From Zygaena filipendulae (Eukaryota; Arthropoda; Insecta; Lepidoptera; Zygaenidae), in the NCBI GenBank assembly GCA_907165275.2, contig CAJRBF020000011.1, forward strand, positions 62,001-126,000: a DNA stretch of 64,000 bases. The letters run 5' to 3'. The notes beneath the pieces are model-generated. The model had not been told where the DNA came from. It was given only the letters and a program-made list of their open reading frames with translations, and did not search any database. Positions within the stretch are counted from its first letter, which is position 1. Each line of letters opens with the position of its first letter. The position numbers and the translations under genes are program-made. Below, piece by piece: positions 11,109 to 22,933 of this stretch.

Positions 11109-11885
11109 TGTTGATTATTTTGCATGTGGTGGATGTGTGGATGTAGACGTAGATCTTGGTTTTATTTTGGTGTTGCTAATTCGTGTGACGAATATTAATT
11201 TTAATGAATATAACTGAAACTAACCTAACTGTGTACCTAAACCCTTGTCACTTTTGTTGTATCTGCGAACGTTGTTTAAATTTTGTTGCTAGCGATGATG
11301 ACGAAATTGGATGCAGTCTAGAGACCCTTGTTAACCGATCTGTTACATGTACTGGATGTGCGAGACGAGTCTGATAAGAACTGAAGAGGCCGTGTTGGGA
11401 GACTCGGCTTGGAGAGCGGCAACACTACGGCAGCGCCATGACAGCGGTCGGCGCGTGAGACGGAACTACGGAAGTAGTCGCTGTGTGCAAGTCATTCCGT
11501 CGCATCGTCGTTCATCGATAAATGTCGCTATATTTAAAGTTGATCATTTTTGTCTGTTCTTATAATTTATTTGGAAATTGAAGAAGGCTTACCTAAAAAT
11601 AGATATACTGTAAGGACCCTCACTATTTTTGTTCAAATTAACACTATGTAAGCCTAGAACCTAAGTTAATGTTTAGTATCCTAGTCCTAAGAATTTGTCA
11701 AAGAATTAATTATGTAAACCACGTTTGGTCCAGGAGTATCAATCAGCAAACCATACCCACTATTCGTGGTATATTTGATCTTTGGCAGAATGCAACAGAA
11801 AATGTTATTTATATTTAATTAAGCCTAGTGTAAATATATTGAAATAACTTTACGCAGACTTAAGCTCTAGTTTATACTTTGTGAT

Positions 11886-14619
11886 TGTGACGACCCATAA
11901 GGTCCTACAAAATTTTTTGGTTATAATTAAAAACTTAAATAATTGTTAAAGTATAGAAGATAATAAAATACACCTATAAAATTACATTTAAAACATATTA
12001 GAGGACATTGCGGTACAAATTACATAAAAAACAAGTTTTAGTACATTTGTCAATAATAACTCTGAAACTGAAAGAGATAGGGCAAAATATTATATGATAG
12101 AAAGTGCTTGTATTAGGGAATACCAAATGTATATTGAATTTCGAGAGTATAGGAACAAGTTGAAAAACACGAATCCCCGCCTCAGGCGTCTCTGTGAACG
12201 CACCGCCAGTATCCACGGGCCGTATATCTACGGGGAATACGGAGGTAAAAAAATGTCCTGACGACAAAAGTTTGTTGGGAAAGTAAATTGATAATAGTGT
12301 AATAATAAACGAATGCGCTGGGGAGGGAACGTCTAAGGGACAATAAATATAATATTATTGCACATTTATCAAACATAAAATTTATTTTCTCATACAAATT
12401 TTTTAATAAATAATATTCATGCAAAGTACGTCGTGGTCGAGCGGTCTGCGCGCAGAACGATTTATCGGTTTGTGCAAGGATTCGTACACGCGACCTGAAA
12501 GTTTCGTCATTACGCATTGTGTCCTGATTGCGTTGTGCAGAGGCGAGCATGCGCGATTGTGATACTTGGTGGTCGCATGAAAGCGTATGTGGGCCGATGT
12601 GCTTCGTGAACGAGATGCTTTGAGTAGAATATTTGTATTGATTTTTATCATTACAAAAGACGGTTCGTTACGAATAGTCTTGTTGAGCGAGCGATAGCGC
12701 AGAGTGGTTTGATGTTTTTGTGCGAGGGTCTGTCAGCGCACTTGACGTCCGTTAGGATATCTCGAGCGTAGACCTAAAAACATTAGTCACGAGGAAGGAT
12801 CTTCAAATCACAGTACCAAATAGGCTCGAAGCAAACGGAACTCTAATCTTGAACGGTTGGACATTGCACGTCGCGAGCGTATGATGGCGTAGATGGGTAA
12901 AAATCCGCGCCTTGAGTCATCTGCGCCGTGACGAGTTTCGTTGTGCACCTTGTACCTTACCTTGAATAACAACGCCTTCCGTGTTATTCAATCTACATAT
13001 CACCAATGCGGCTGACTGGAGATGCCGGCCCTCTCCTACACCAGGGAAGGGTTGTTCGCTCTTCTTTCTGTTTTACCTTTCTTTTTATTATAAACATTAC
13101 TGATGGGCCAATGCGCTCTGTGGCTCGATTGCTGGCTGCGGAGACAGACTGGAGCTACTGTGACTCGCAACCACATGTATGCTTACGTAGGTCCCTGCGC
13201 TTTGCGATCGAGACCGTTGTGCAGAGGCTGGGGGATCGGCTGTTGGCGACCTCGTCGCTGACGCTAGATTCTCGGCAACCTTTGTGTTTTTCAACACGAT
13301 GTGCTTGCCAATGTTCTGATGTGGCAGAACGAGTTGGATGCCCGAGTGGGTTCACAGGGGAGAGAGAGCCATTCAACTCTACAGCTACGGCTAGGCTACG
13401 GCCTTACTGCTTGCAGTATGACAGAGAGTTCATCAGCTGAAGTTCCAGGTTCCAGGGAGAGATTGGTCTCCGATAACACACACATACAATTTTGGATCAA
13501 TGTGCTGGGGTTTGGTTTGTGGTGGTCCCACCCAACCCTGGTCTTCGGGCTGGCACATATTCAAGGGCTCACCATGGCTTCAACGCGGCGGTAGTCTTCG
13601 GACTGGGGACGTACAGTCTCCTCACTGGATTCCTGAAATGGACGCTGGTGAATGATCTTAGATGTAACCATCTAGAATGATCCTCTACCTTGTGAAACAG
13701 GTGGGGGAGGTGACGAAGGCATTGTGCTGGATGGTCATCACCGTGGAATAGCGCAGGAGGGGCTATACCACTTTCTGGCGAATACTTATGTATTAACTGG
13801 AAGCCTTACCTTCGGTTTGACGTCGGGATTGGTTGCAGTGCCAACAATCATTTCACGTAGTACTTGAGGTTCCTGTGGCCAATGCTTGCGTCATGCTGAG
13901 GGGACAAAATCTGGTCGACCTTGGAATAGAATCGTCTGGGTGGTTTATTATATATATTTATGCGTCCTGGCAATGTCTGAGCCATCTGAGCCAGGAATGG
14001 TAGCTTTTGACGAGATGTTGACCGGGGTTAAACCGACAAACACAACCTAAATCAAACTGTAGAGATAGCCAAACATTAGGGTCAAGATTATTCAAACTTA
14101 GCCTACAAGCTAATAGATTAGGTCGTCAATACAAACTAATGAATTAGGCTGGAAAACAAACTAATAAAATAGAACATCGATATAATGTTAGGGAGGCAGG
14201 TCGTCACAAACAAACTAACAAACTTTAAACTAGATCATCCACATAAATAGACTAAAAGTAGATCATCCACATAGATAAACTAAAAATAGATCATCCACCT
14301 AAAGTTGGGAAAGAGGTCGCGCGAAAGCAATAAAAATAGGGATTCGTCCATGTACTAGTCTAAGATCGTTCGTGTATTCGCTAAACATAAATTGGACATC
14401 GTTCATGTATTAACTTTAGAACCTTAGCTATAAACTTAACCAAACTAAAAACTATGATGCAAACACTAAGACGATAGTTCAATCTCAACCCAAAAGAATC
14501 CATAGGTAACTGCGCACAACGAAATTAGAGTCCTAACCACTAGACAATCAGGCCAAATTAGTGATCATCGTAGTAAGAAGTAGATCGGAGAAAGTCGCGC
14601 GAGGGGGGGGTAAGTTACA
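11886..14619 (+). repeat. 5' LTR of element G (2734 bp)
   Basis: TG...CA ends; paired with 24274-27027. At 2.7 kb it is several times the common Ty3/gypsy LTR length. The open frames inside it (for example 13006-13440 plus, 12182-12550 minus) recur in the other LTR, but I recognise no protein. Most differences from the 3' LTR lie in the last 580 bp. Confidence 0.92.
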
Positions 14620-14622
14620 AAT

Positions 14623-14640
14623 TGGTGCCGTGACCAGGAT
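14623..14640 (+). promoter_or_regulatory. Primer-binding site of element G (tRNA-His type)
   Basis: TGGTGCCGTGACCAGGAT starts 3 bp after the 5' LTR. It is the complement of a tRNA 3' end reading ...ATCCTGGTCACGGCACCA, which corresponds to insect tRNA-His as I recall it. Position and TGG start are diagnostic of a minus-strand primer site. Confidence 0.85.
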
Positions 14641-15176
14641 CATGGCTAAGTTAGAAATGTAAAAGCGACCGCGACAGTGAATCGCATGGTTGGCTTACAT
14701 ACGAATAAACGACCGCGACAGCGTATCGCATGGTTGACTAGAATGAATACGAATGGCCTAGGTCAACAAATGCATGGCTATTTAAACATAATGACGTGGG
14801 CGTTACACCCTACAAATTGATGTCGTAGTAAACCATGATTCCTAATCAGATTAAATTAAATTAACGTAAAATCGGGATCGTCATTGCTAGTTAAAGTAAA
14901 ATTCAAGTAGGGGTAAAAGCCCTACAAATTGTTGCTTGTGAAAATGGAAAGGTCTTGAGATTGGACTTCGGCCTGAAAGTGTTTGCATTATAAAGTCAGG
15001 GGGGGGTATTATAAGTTTGCATTTCTTTGCAGATTGCTAAGGAATGAAAATTTATATTGAAGTTAAAACTCTTGAAGAATAGAAGCGTTAAACAATGAGA
15101 AAATAAACTTTAACCGATTAGATTGTCCAAGGTCGATCAGCTAGTGTTAGTGTGATTATACGTAAAAACTTTTAAT
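14641..15176 (+). other. 5' leader of element G
   Basis: Non-coding leader between the primer site and the nested X2 insertion, with no long frame. It contains spaced repeats of 'cgaccgcgacagcgtatcgca' type (about 14665-14690 and 14706-14735), possibly a packaging or dimerisation region. It resumes after X2 at 21619. Confidence 0.6.
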
Positions 15177-15180
15177 AATT

Positions 15181-15804
15181 TGTGAATAGTGATTTAGGTA
15201 TTCTGTACTAATATATTAAAATTGATTAATATTATTATGATTCTTATGCTATGTATTGTGATTCTTAATTTAAATAATTATACCAATGTTTATTAAAGTG
15301 ATTTAAATTGCATTTCCATGGCCAATTCATATTTAATAACTGGCAACATTGTGAATTCATAGACTGTAGAGTAAATAAAATGTTATTTGAGATAGCGGGA
15401 AAAACGCGCGGGAGAACATGTTTACATAATGGCAGCAACAAAGGATCGAGTCAGTGGTGCTGGTGATTTCCTAGATGGAAGACATCATAACATCGAAAGT
15501 TAAGTATTGGTAGACAGTTTTGGCTCTATTTAATGCTTGTAATAATAATTGTGATTACTGTATTGTTCTCATAAAATATACTGTTCAAGCTTAACTTTAG
15601 CTTCAGAGATTTGATTACTTTGTGCGTAACATGTTTTGAGATTCCTATTGCTTATCTATACTGGCTTTGATTATTATAGAATTTGATACAAATTATATCA
15701 AAGAGTTTTTATTATAATTGGTAATACAGACACAAAGGAATAGTTTTGTTAAAATCAGGTTGTTTTATTTACTAGGTATCCTTACTAATGCTAATGATTT
15801 AACA
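15181..15804 (+). repeat. 5' LTR of element X copy 2
   Basis: Starts TGTGAATAGTG and ends GATTTAACA. Identical by eye to 20991-21614 at a constant offset of 5810. Confidence 0.9.
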
Positions 15805-18130
15805 TTTCAGAAGTGGGATTATTAAGGATTCAAGCAGCCAAAGCATTCTCGGAGTCCTGTTAAACGAAACGACGGTCATGGATCACTTCCAGATCCTGGG
15901 CGCCATGGCGGCCTAGAGATACGCCTTCTCCACGGGCCGTGAGAAATAAAGAATCTTCACAACTGGATGATACTGGTAGGATCGCTCCATATTATAGTAA
16001 CGTCTTGGTTAAACCCGTAATTTTCCCGAATTCGATTTTGAGAAATCTGAATTGCCGGTATTACAATGGCTTAATAAAATCTTGATAAAATCGGACATCT
16101 AAGGGCAATACATGGTTGGAACGATGATGGAAAAGTTATTATGTGCAGTCACGTTTGACTGGATTGGCTAAGTTGTGGCACAAGACTTTGCGTTCTTATG
16201 AATTTACATGGCATAAATAGAAACAAAAGATTTTAGAGGCATTCCCTGACATTATCAATTACACGGGTTAATTTAGATACTCGAGATTGCTCGCTAAAAC
16301 TTGTCTTATTGCTTCCATCAGATATTTTTGTAAAAGGTTTTGGAGGTAGTCCAATAAAAGTATGAAGGTCAGGTGTCGATAGAATTCGTAGTAAATGGGT
16401 TTGAAGTCCTGGAGATTTTTTTTCTTATAGGAATATATCAATGCTTATAAGTCTAAAAATGTGTGATTATGCGCGGGTATTCAATTACAGCATTTCTTCC
16501 TTAGTGCGCTTAGTAGCGGAGTATACTCGTGGTTATTGTGGTAGCGGTAAGTCTTTCTTAATAATTTGTAGTGGAATTACACAATATTTAACTTGATGTT
16601 AATTAATGCAGTAGTAACTCTATTTAACCATTGAGCTTTTGAAGAAAATAGATAGGTAAAGGTACTTTCTGTGAAATTATTCTGTAATCCTCCTGTAATT
16701 TAAACAATTTAATTAAACGTAATATGCATTTGTATAACACATTAAAAGGTTGCGATTCAAGCGTGGTGTCTAATTTAGTTTTCAAATTCGAATCTTGTTT
16801 AAAACAATAGTCACAGTTTTGTTTTTTGATTATATGCCAACATTCATTAATAATACTTAAATAGATACGTATAGAGAACAAAATCAGTTTTAGAGTATTA
16901 TCATAATTTACCTTCAACGATAAGTAATATTTTACTGCTAGGTGCCTACTATCCCCCGCGATTCAACCCGCGAAATTCCTTTACATCCGGATAAAATGTA
17001 CCTACCTTATTGCCTATTTCACTTTTATCCATACCTAACCTATTAAAATATCTGTTTCCCCGCTGATTTCCCAGCGTGAATTTTGATATTTCGGCAGGAA
17101 TTCTTTGTTTGGAAATGGAAAGTACGTGTCACTCCTGTGCTGTGTCAGTATCTTTTATAAAGGAATTTTAAGAATCTGTTCAGTAGTACCAGAGACTACC
17201 CACTACATCCAAACTTACAAAGTTTGCAAACTTATATAACTTTACCTCCGTATATTATCTGATAGGCGCCAATAAGGACATAAGATCCATTTTTGTTTGT
17301 TTCCTTGGTTGTTTGTAATGGATAGACTTCTTTCTTTTCTTCAACTAGAACTTGTCCATAAGGTGTCAAAGCATAGTCAGATTACATACAATTGTTCTAA
17401 ATAGACTCTGAGACCAATACAATCTCGACAGACGAGTCAGGTGGATAGCATAGAAGAATTTATAGTTAATTTTGGGTTTGGTGCGCTTGCGATCTCCCGG
17501 TACGTTTCTGATCGTTTGGCGGTTGGGAAGCAGTCCCTTATTCATACTTTTAAAAAAAATTAATGTACCTATGTGTTGTGTCAAATAAAGTTCTTTCAAT
17601 GTCAGTTTAATCTAGGTACTTGAGGGAAAAAGAATTTACTCTACCAATTGTGTAAGGAATAACTAGCTGGTTAACTAGTTAAAGCGATTTTGATTATTGG
17701 ATTTAATTACTAATGGATTAGGTACAAAAATTAAATACTGGAATATATGGTCATGTACCTGATGTACCTATACTAAAGTAATGGTTAAAAGTGGTTGATA
17801 AATCTAAGTGATGAATGGTATAAAAGTAATAAATGGAATAATTAAATGGATCTCTGGTATTAATGAATAAATTGGACTAAATGAATAAAATATTGGTAAA
17901 AATGGAATTACTTGAATAATTGGATAAATTGGATAAAAAAAAAAATATGGTTGAAAATAAAATGGTTATAAATAATGGAATAATAATGAATGGTTATAAA
18001 TTATGGTTGAAAATAAAATGGTTATAAATAATGGAATAATAATGAATGGTTATAAATTATGGTTGAAAATAATGGAGATAAAGAGTGTGAAATAAATTTA
18101 TTTATTTATATATATATTTATTTATTGATT
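15805..18130 (+). other. Interior of element X without recognisable genes
   Basis: A primer-site-like TTTCAGAAGTGGGATT stands at the LTR edge. A short frame MDHFQILGAMAA-stop begins near 15879 and leads nowhere. The antisense 97-codon frame (16624-16917) is shared with copy 1 but unconstrained. The 56-bp AT repeat occupies 17945-18072. Otherwise AT-rich and non-coding. Confidence 0.6.
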
Positions 18131-18420
18131 ACTAGCTGTGCCCAGCGATTTTGCTCGCGTGGATTTCGGAGTTCCCGCAGGAACTAATTTTTGGAATTAA
18201 ATGTAGCCAAGTTACTCCTTATAACATCAGCTAGGAAGCTGTGAAGGGTGGATGTTTTATGGGTGTTGTCATAATAACTGTAATTATGTTGACGTCAAAG
18301 AGTCATGTTATGGACCAAATTTGAATAAATGATTTGACTTTGACGATTTGCCAGTGAAAGTCCAGTTAAAATCGATCCAGCCGTTTTAGAGATTACCCGG
18401 AACAGACAGACATATAAGTA
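18131..18420 (-). repeat. Lep1-like repeat in element X
   Basis: Starts 'tagctgtgcccagcg', continues 'tttcggagttcccgcaggaa', and ends near 'ccgttttagagattacccgg' and 'acagacagac'. This is the layout of the other Lep1-like copies read from their CTAG end. It is diverged and has no clean second boundary. Confidence 0.65.
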
Positions 18421-19179
18421 GGTGCCATATTATAATTATACTTATTTTCATATTATGCATTTATTAAAAAGCTGTTAATTTTGAGTTACAAACAGACACA
18501 TAAATTTTATTTATAATTATGTATGTATAGATTATTGTATTTTTATATTGTATTTTGTTATATTATTATATTTTCCAGTCTGGGCGTGAATATATAATAT
18601 ACTATATCTATAGTGTAATGTGGACATATGTAATAATATGTAGTAAGTACCTATAGGTATACCAAGTTTGCTTGGTTGCCATGACACAAGCTTATAGCTT
18701 AGTGTGGGGTCAAGACGCTTATCTGTGTGTTGTGAAGTGGATTATTATTATTATGGGAATTTGGATTTTTGAATTCTTCTCAGCTAGACCGGTATTAATT
18801 GGCAACCACGGGCCAAAGCCAAGTGGAGGTTAGTTTAAGTGGAAGTATTAAGAGTTGTGTGGTCATCAGTTTGGAGGAGTTTGCGGACGATTCGACATGT
18901 ATTTAGTATTACCGCCTTCTGCATAATAATGTAAGTGTACCTAGGTAATTGGAGGGTAGCGAAGGGTTGGTGCAGTTGACAAGGGATTTCAGATGGTGGT
19001 AGTACAACAGGGATGAAGGTAATATTCTGTAATTTCCACATTTTTTGCTATTTCGTTTTGAGGTCAGTATATTTTGTAAGCTTTCAGATATTGTGCTCTA
19101 CAGCCTGTGGGTTGAATTCCCTAGAACACTGTCAGGTATGTATTTTTAATAAGAAATTGGTTCATTCGTCCTCAGTTTA

Positions 19180-19775
19180 GATTTGCTTGCAAGTTTCTGA
19201 TGAATAACTTAGCAACCTCGTCGTAGCGGTGTTTATAATCTTTTTTTACTATTGACTTGCAGACACTTATGAGATGCTGTATCGTTTCCGGGCACCGTTA
19301 CATTTTCTGCAGCTGTCATTTGATATATTATGGACTTTTAGTATATGCTTTTGGTAGTTTCGTGTTTCGATGACTTGGTCTTGAATGGCAAGCATAAATC
19401 CTTCTGTTTCGGGAAACAGTTCACCCCAAGTAAGCCAGGCATTGGATGCTTCTTTATCGACGTTAGACTTGCACAAATTTTGCCGGTGTTGTCTATGCAT
19501 ACCCTTTTGAGTCCACTCTTGTATTTTTAGTTGTCGATCTGTTATTGTTTAGATTGATTGAAGCCCAAGTGCTTGTCTCTTTTTCATTAAGCGAAGGTAT
19601 CTGTTGGCCAGTCTGCATCTGAAAGGTAATATGACCCGACGTTTGTCCTTTGAAAAAGTTTCCGTAAGATCAGCCAAATAACATAGGTCTTTCGTGGTGG
19701 CTCACAATTTAATATCATCCATGTAGAGCAAATGGTTAAGCTTTTCATCAGCTGGTTCATTACTTCCTGCAGCAT
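19180..19775 (-). pseudogene. LINE reverse transcriptase fragment (YMDD type)
   Basis: On the minus strand, KLNHLLYMDDIKL at about 19705-19740 is the RT active-site block with catalytic YMDD. It is followed by a TGA where W is expected, then ATTKDLC. Further on come WLTWGELFPETEGF, AIQDQVIETRNYQKHIL and a CRKC, then after a frameshift ETIQHLISVCK and VAKLFIRNL, ending at a stop near 19180. This motif order is typical of a LINE class with a C-terminal C..C/ETIQHL region; R4/Dong-like elements come to mind but I cannot fix the clade. At least one nonsense mutation and one or more frameshifts make it dead. Confidence 0.82.
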
Positions 19776-19859
19776 AGTATTTTGAGAGATTTCCCATTTT
19801 CGTTGAATTTAAAATAGGATAGAATACTCTTTATTGTATACAAGAATAATTTTAGTGTG

Positions 19860-20760
19860 GTAACAAAATAAAAATTTATAAATAAAGGCATACAAAAGGC
19901 TATCTTATCGCTTTACTAGCGATCTTTTCCAGACAACCTTTGGGTGGACAGGACAAAAACAGTAAATTTATATGTTGATTTGGTATATTATATGTATAGG
20001 TGAAACGAATCATAAAATAATATAGAAGAGACACATAGAAAAGACATACACAAAAAATGGATATACATAGATACACGCATAGATATAAAATATACACATA
20101 GAAAATATATACGTACAATATTTATGGGTATAAATACTAATTTTATAAATGCATTTAAACACAGATGCATACTATAAATAATAAGGTTACACTACAGCGA
20201 GTCACGATCCATGAGTGAGGTAGAAAGTCTTCACCAGGCTCTTAAAGGTGGGTAGTGATTTGGCCTATTCGCACCTCTACAGGTAGCGGATTCCACAAGC
20301 GGACTGCTTGTACAGAGAAGGAATAATCATAAAAGTTGGTTCTAGGGGCAGGAATCATAAGAAGTAAGTTCTGGGATGATCGAACAGGCAGGTTATGGGA
20401 AGAAGATTGAAATACGAAGAGGTCTTTTAGGTAGTTGGGGGAAGGTGGATTGAACAGTATGCTATATATAAGGAAGAGGACATGCGCATTCCGGCGAAGG
20501 CAAATCGGAAGCCACTGGAGCTTGGTACGAAATTCGGAGACATGGTCATATTTGCGTAGACCAAATATGAACCGGATACATAGATTCTGGAGGCGCTCAA
20601 GTTTATTTAGCTGCTCCTCGCTAATGTCAGTAAAGCAGGTATCGGCATAGTCGATCATTGGTAAAAGGAGTGATTGTGCTAACGCAACTTTAGTAGCAGT
20701 TGGAACTTGGAAGAAAATTACGTAATCGTCTAAGCGAGTCCGCAGATAAAATATTTGATA
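19860..20760 (-). pseudogene. LINE reverse transcriptase C-terminus fragment with 3' UTR
   Basis: Minus strand: VALAQSLLLPMIDYADTCF leads into EEQLNKLERLQNLCIRFIFG and LRKYDHVSEFRTKLQWLPI, ending SVQAVRLWNPLPVEVR near 20270, after which the frame breaks. This is the region following the RT domain in CR1/jockey-like LINE ORF2. The sequence from about 20240 down to 19860 is AT-rich and ends in AATAAA-like runs, consistent with a 3' UTR. The copy is 5'-truncated, lacks catalytic motifs and is unrelated in frame to the fragment at 19180-19775. Confidence 0.8.
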
Positions 20761-20990
20761 AATGGTTCAATGATAAACATTATTATTAATATTATTGGTT
20801 ATTAAGGAATAAAATAAAATCTTATTATGGATAATGGATAGAAGTTAAGTGGAAGTTGGTGGAACTTAGTAACATGGATTGGATAAAAAAAGAATCATGG
20901 TTTGAATTTGTGTTACATTTAGATAAAGTGAAATTAATTTTACAAAACCTTTTTACTTTGCAGGGTCGCAAAGATGTCAGGATGGGCGAG

Positions 20991-21614
20991 TGTGAATAGT
21001 GATTTAGGTATTCTGTACTAATATATTAAAATTGATTAATATTATTATGATTCTTATGCTATGTATTGTGATTCTTAATTTAAATAATTATACCAATGTT
21101 TATTAAAGTGATTTAAATTGCATTTCCATGGCCAATTCATATTTAATAACTGGCAACATTGTGAATTCATAGACTGTAGAGTAAATAAAATGTTATTTGA
21201 GATAGCGGGAAAAACGCGCGGGAGAACATGTTTACATAATGGCAGCAACAAAGGATCGAGTCAGTGGTGCTGGTGATTTCCTAGATGGAAGACATCATAA
21301 CATCGAAAGTTAAGTATTGGTAGACAGTTTTGGCTCTATTTAATGCTTGTAATAATAATTGTGATTACTGTATTGTTCTCATAAAATATACTGTTCAAGC
21401 TTAACTTTAGCTTCAGAGATTTGATTACTTTGTGCGTAACATGTTTTGAGATTCCTATTGCTTATCTATACTGGCTTTGATTATTATAGAATTTGATACA
21501 AATTATATCAAAGAGTTTTTATTATAATTGGTAATACAGACACAAAGGAATAGTTTTGTTAAAATCAGGTTGTTTTATTTACTAGGTATCCTTACTAATG
21601 CTAATGATTTAACA
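20991..21614 (+). repeat. 3' LTR of element X copy 2
   Basis: Same 624 bp as 15181-15804. It is preceded by GTCAGGATGGGCGAG, which resembles the corresponding GTCGGATGGCCGAA of Y and Z, and followed by the target duplication aatt. Confidence 0.9.
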
Positions 21615-21732
21615 AATTATAAAACATTTTCGTTCGCGATCTAGAAGTTCAAATCAGTTTATTTCTTTAGTTCGATTAAATTAGTGAAATAAGTGATAAA
21701 TAAAAAACAATTAAAATTAAAAACGTTTAAAA

Positions 21733-22796
21733 TGGGTAAACGACAAGGCGCTAATTCGGACCCAGATAAATTGAAGAGCATTAGAGATTTTCCGCAACCT
21801 AAAAGGCTAAAACAATTACGCGCATTCTTAGGACTTTGCGATTTCTATCGTAGATTTATTCGTGATTATAGTATATTAATCTTACCGTTATGTAAGTTAT
21901 TAAAGAAGCTTTAGGCGTGGAAATGGAGTAGTGAGGAACAGAGGGCGTTCGAATTATTAAAAACTAGATTCATACAGACGGTAATGTTACATCATCCAGA
22001 TTTTAATAAACCATATTATTTGCAAACAGATAGCTCAGGCATAGGGTTAGCTGGGGTACTCTATCAGTTAGATGACAAAAATGAAATGAAAGTATTAGGG
22101 TATCACAGTAGAACATTGAAGGGACCGGAATTAAATTGGACAGTTACAGAACAAGAGTTTTACGCGATAATTAGTAGTATTAAAAAGTTCGAAACGTATT
22201 TACGGGGAGCAAAATTTACGATCAAAACAGATCATAAGGCGTTAACATTTATTAAAAATTGGAAGTTGTATAACAGTAGGGTTACGCGTTGGATATTATA
22301 TTTAGAACAATTCGATTACACGGTGGAACACATATCGGGTAGACAAAATTTGGTTGCAGACATATTGTCAAGGTATCTTCCTGCCGGTAAACAAATACAA
22401 GAGGATAGGGAAAAATGTTTCGAGATACTATACGTGGAGAGCGCGGACAACGTTGAGCTCAAGGAAAAATTAAATAAATTATCGGAATTGCAGTCATTAG
22501 ATAACGAAATTAAAAATATTAGAGAACATTTAGGACGTATAAGTGTTGCGCAGTGTAGATCTGATAGAATTGCTTTACGTTGCAAATTGCGGGATAATAT
22601 CTTGTATTATGATTCAGTAGAAACGCGCAAGGAAGTCGTGTACCTCTCAAGAAGTTTAGTTAATGATGTAATTGATCAGGTGCACCTTGAGATGGGTCAC
22701 CAAGGTGCTTATAAAATAATTAAATACATTAGAGATAGATACATACATTTTTACTGGGGTTCACTTACCAAAGATGTACAGTTTATCAATAATTAA
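21733..22796 (+). pseudogene. Element G pol remnant: RT end and RNase H
   Basis: An ATG at 21733 opens MGKRQGANSD, probably a leftover gag start fused by deletion. It then enters PDKLKSIRDFPQPKRLKQLR and FLGLCDFYRRFIRDYS, the connection region at the end of Ty3/gypsy RT. An in-frame TAG (21912-21914) interrupts. RNase H follows with LQTDSSGIGLAGVL, WTVTEQEFYAI and KTDHKALTF, then HISGRQNLVADILSR. The start of the integrase zinc finger (HLEMGHQGAYK) runs into a stop at 22794. The RT palm with YxDD, protease and gag are absent. The integrase reading is broken by a local duplication. Confidence 0.9.
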
Positions 22797-22933
22797 TGCG
22801 CGACTTTTATTATCGCAATACTTATCTGCACACATACGGAAATCAGAAGGAAAATCGATAAGACGTAATTTAGAGTTACAAAGTTAAATACATTAGAGAT
22901 AGATTTTACTGGGGTTCACTTACCAAAGATGTT
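22717..22933 (+). repeat. Local duplication with filler in element G integrase
   Basis: The segment 'aaatacattagagatagat' to 'ggttcacttaccaaagatgt' occurs at 22721-22780 and again at 22886-22931, separated by about 105 bp of unrelated sequence. The first copy has 8 extra bases (acatacat). Joining RDR-FYWGSLTKDV to RKRVKVCHICQ makes sense only with the second copy, so the first copy plus filler is an insertion that splits the HHCC finger. Confidence 0.75.

Larger units (their letters stand above)
10460..11881. other. Unassigned GC-richer segment between LINE fragment and element G
   Basis: About 1.4 kb clearly richer in G+C than its neighbours, with several open frames on both strands but no recognisable protein. 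It includes a GAT-repeat and a hairpin. Element G inserted at its right end (tgat, 11882-11885), so the original neighbour is 27032 onward, the 3' tail of an element related to Y. The segment may therefore be the interior of a Y-related element (Z); this is inference. Confidence 0.4.
15181..21614 (+). mobile_element. Non-autonomous LTR element X, copy 2, nested in G
   Basis: Two 624-bp LTRs that look identical (15181-15804, 20991-21614) bound a 6.4-kb element. The target duplication is aatt (15177-15180 and 21615-21618), and removing the element rejoins G's leader. TTTCAGAAGTGGGATTA follows the 5' LTR, and GTCAGGATGGGCGAG precedes the 3' LTR. There is no gag or pol of its own; the interior holds a Lep1-like fragment and two dead minus-strand LINE fragments. 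The first 2.93 kb is repeated in inverted orientation at 1-2934. LTR identity makes it the youngest layer here and implies mobilisation by another element's enzymes. Confidence 0.92.

Noticed and set aside
12182..13680. Several frames in the G LTR, duplicated at 24570-26079
   Set aside because: Their recurrence follows from the LTR pair; no family match and overlapping frames on both strands.
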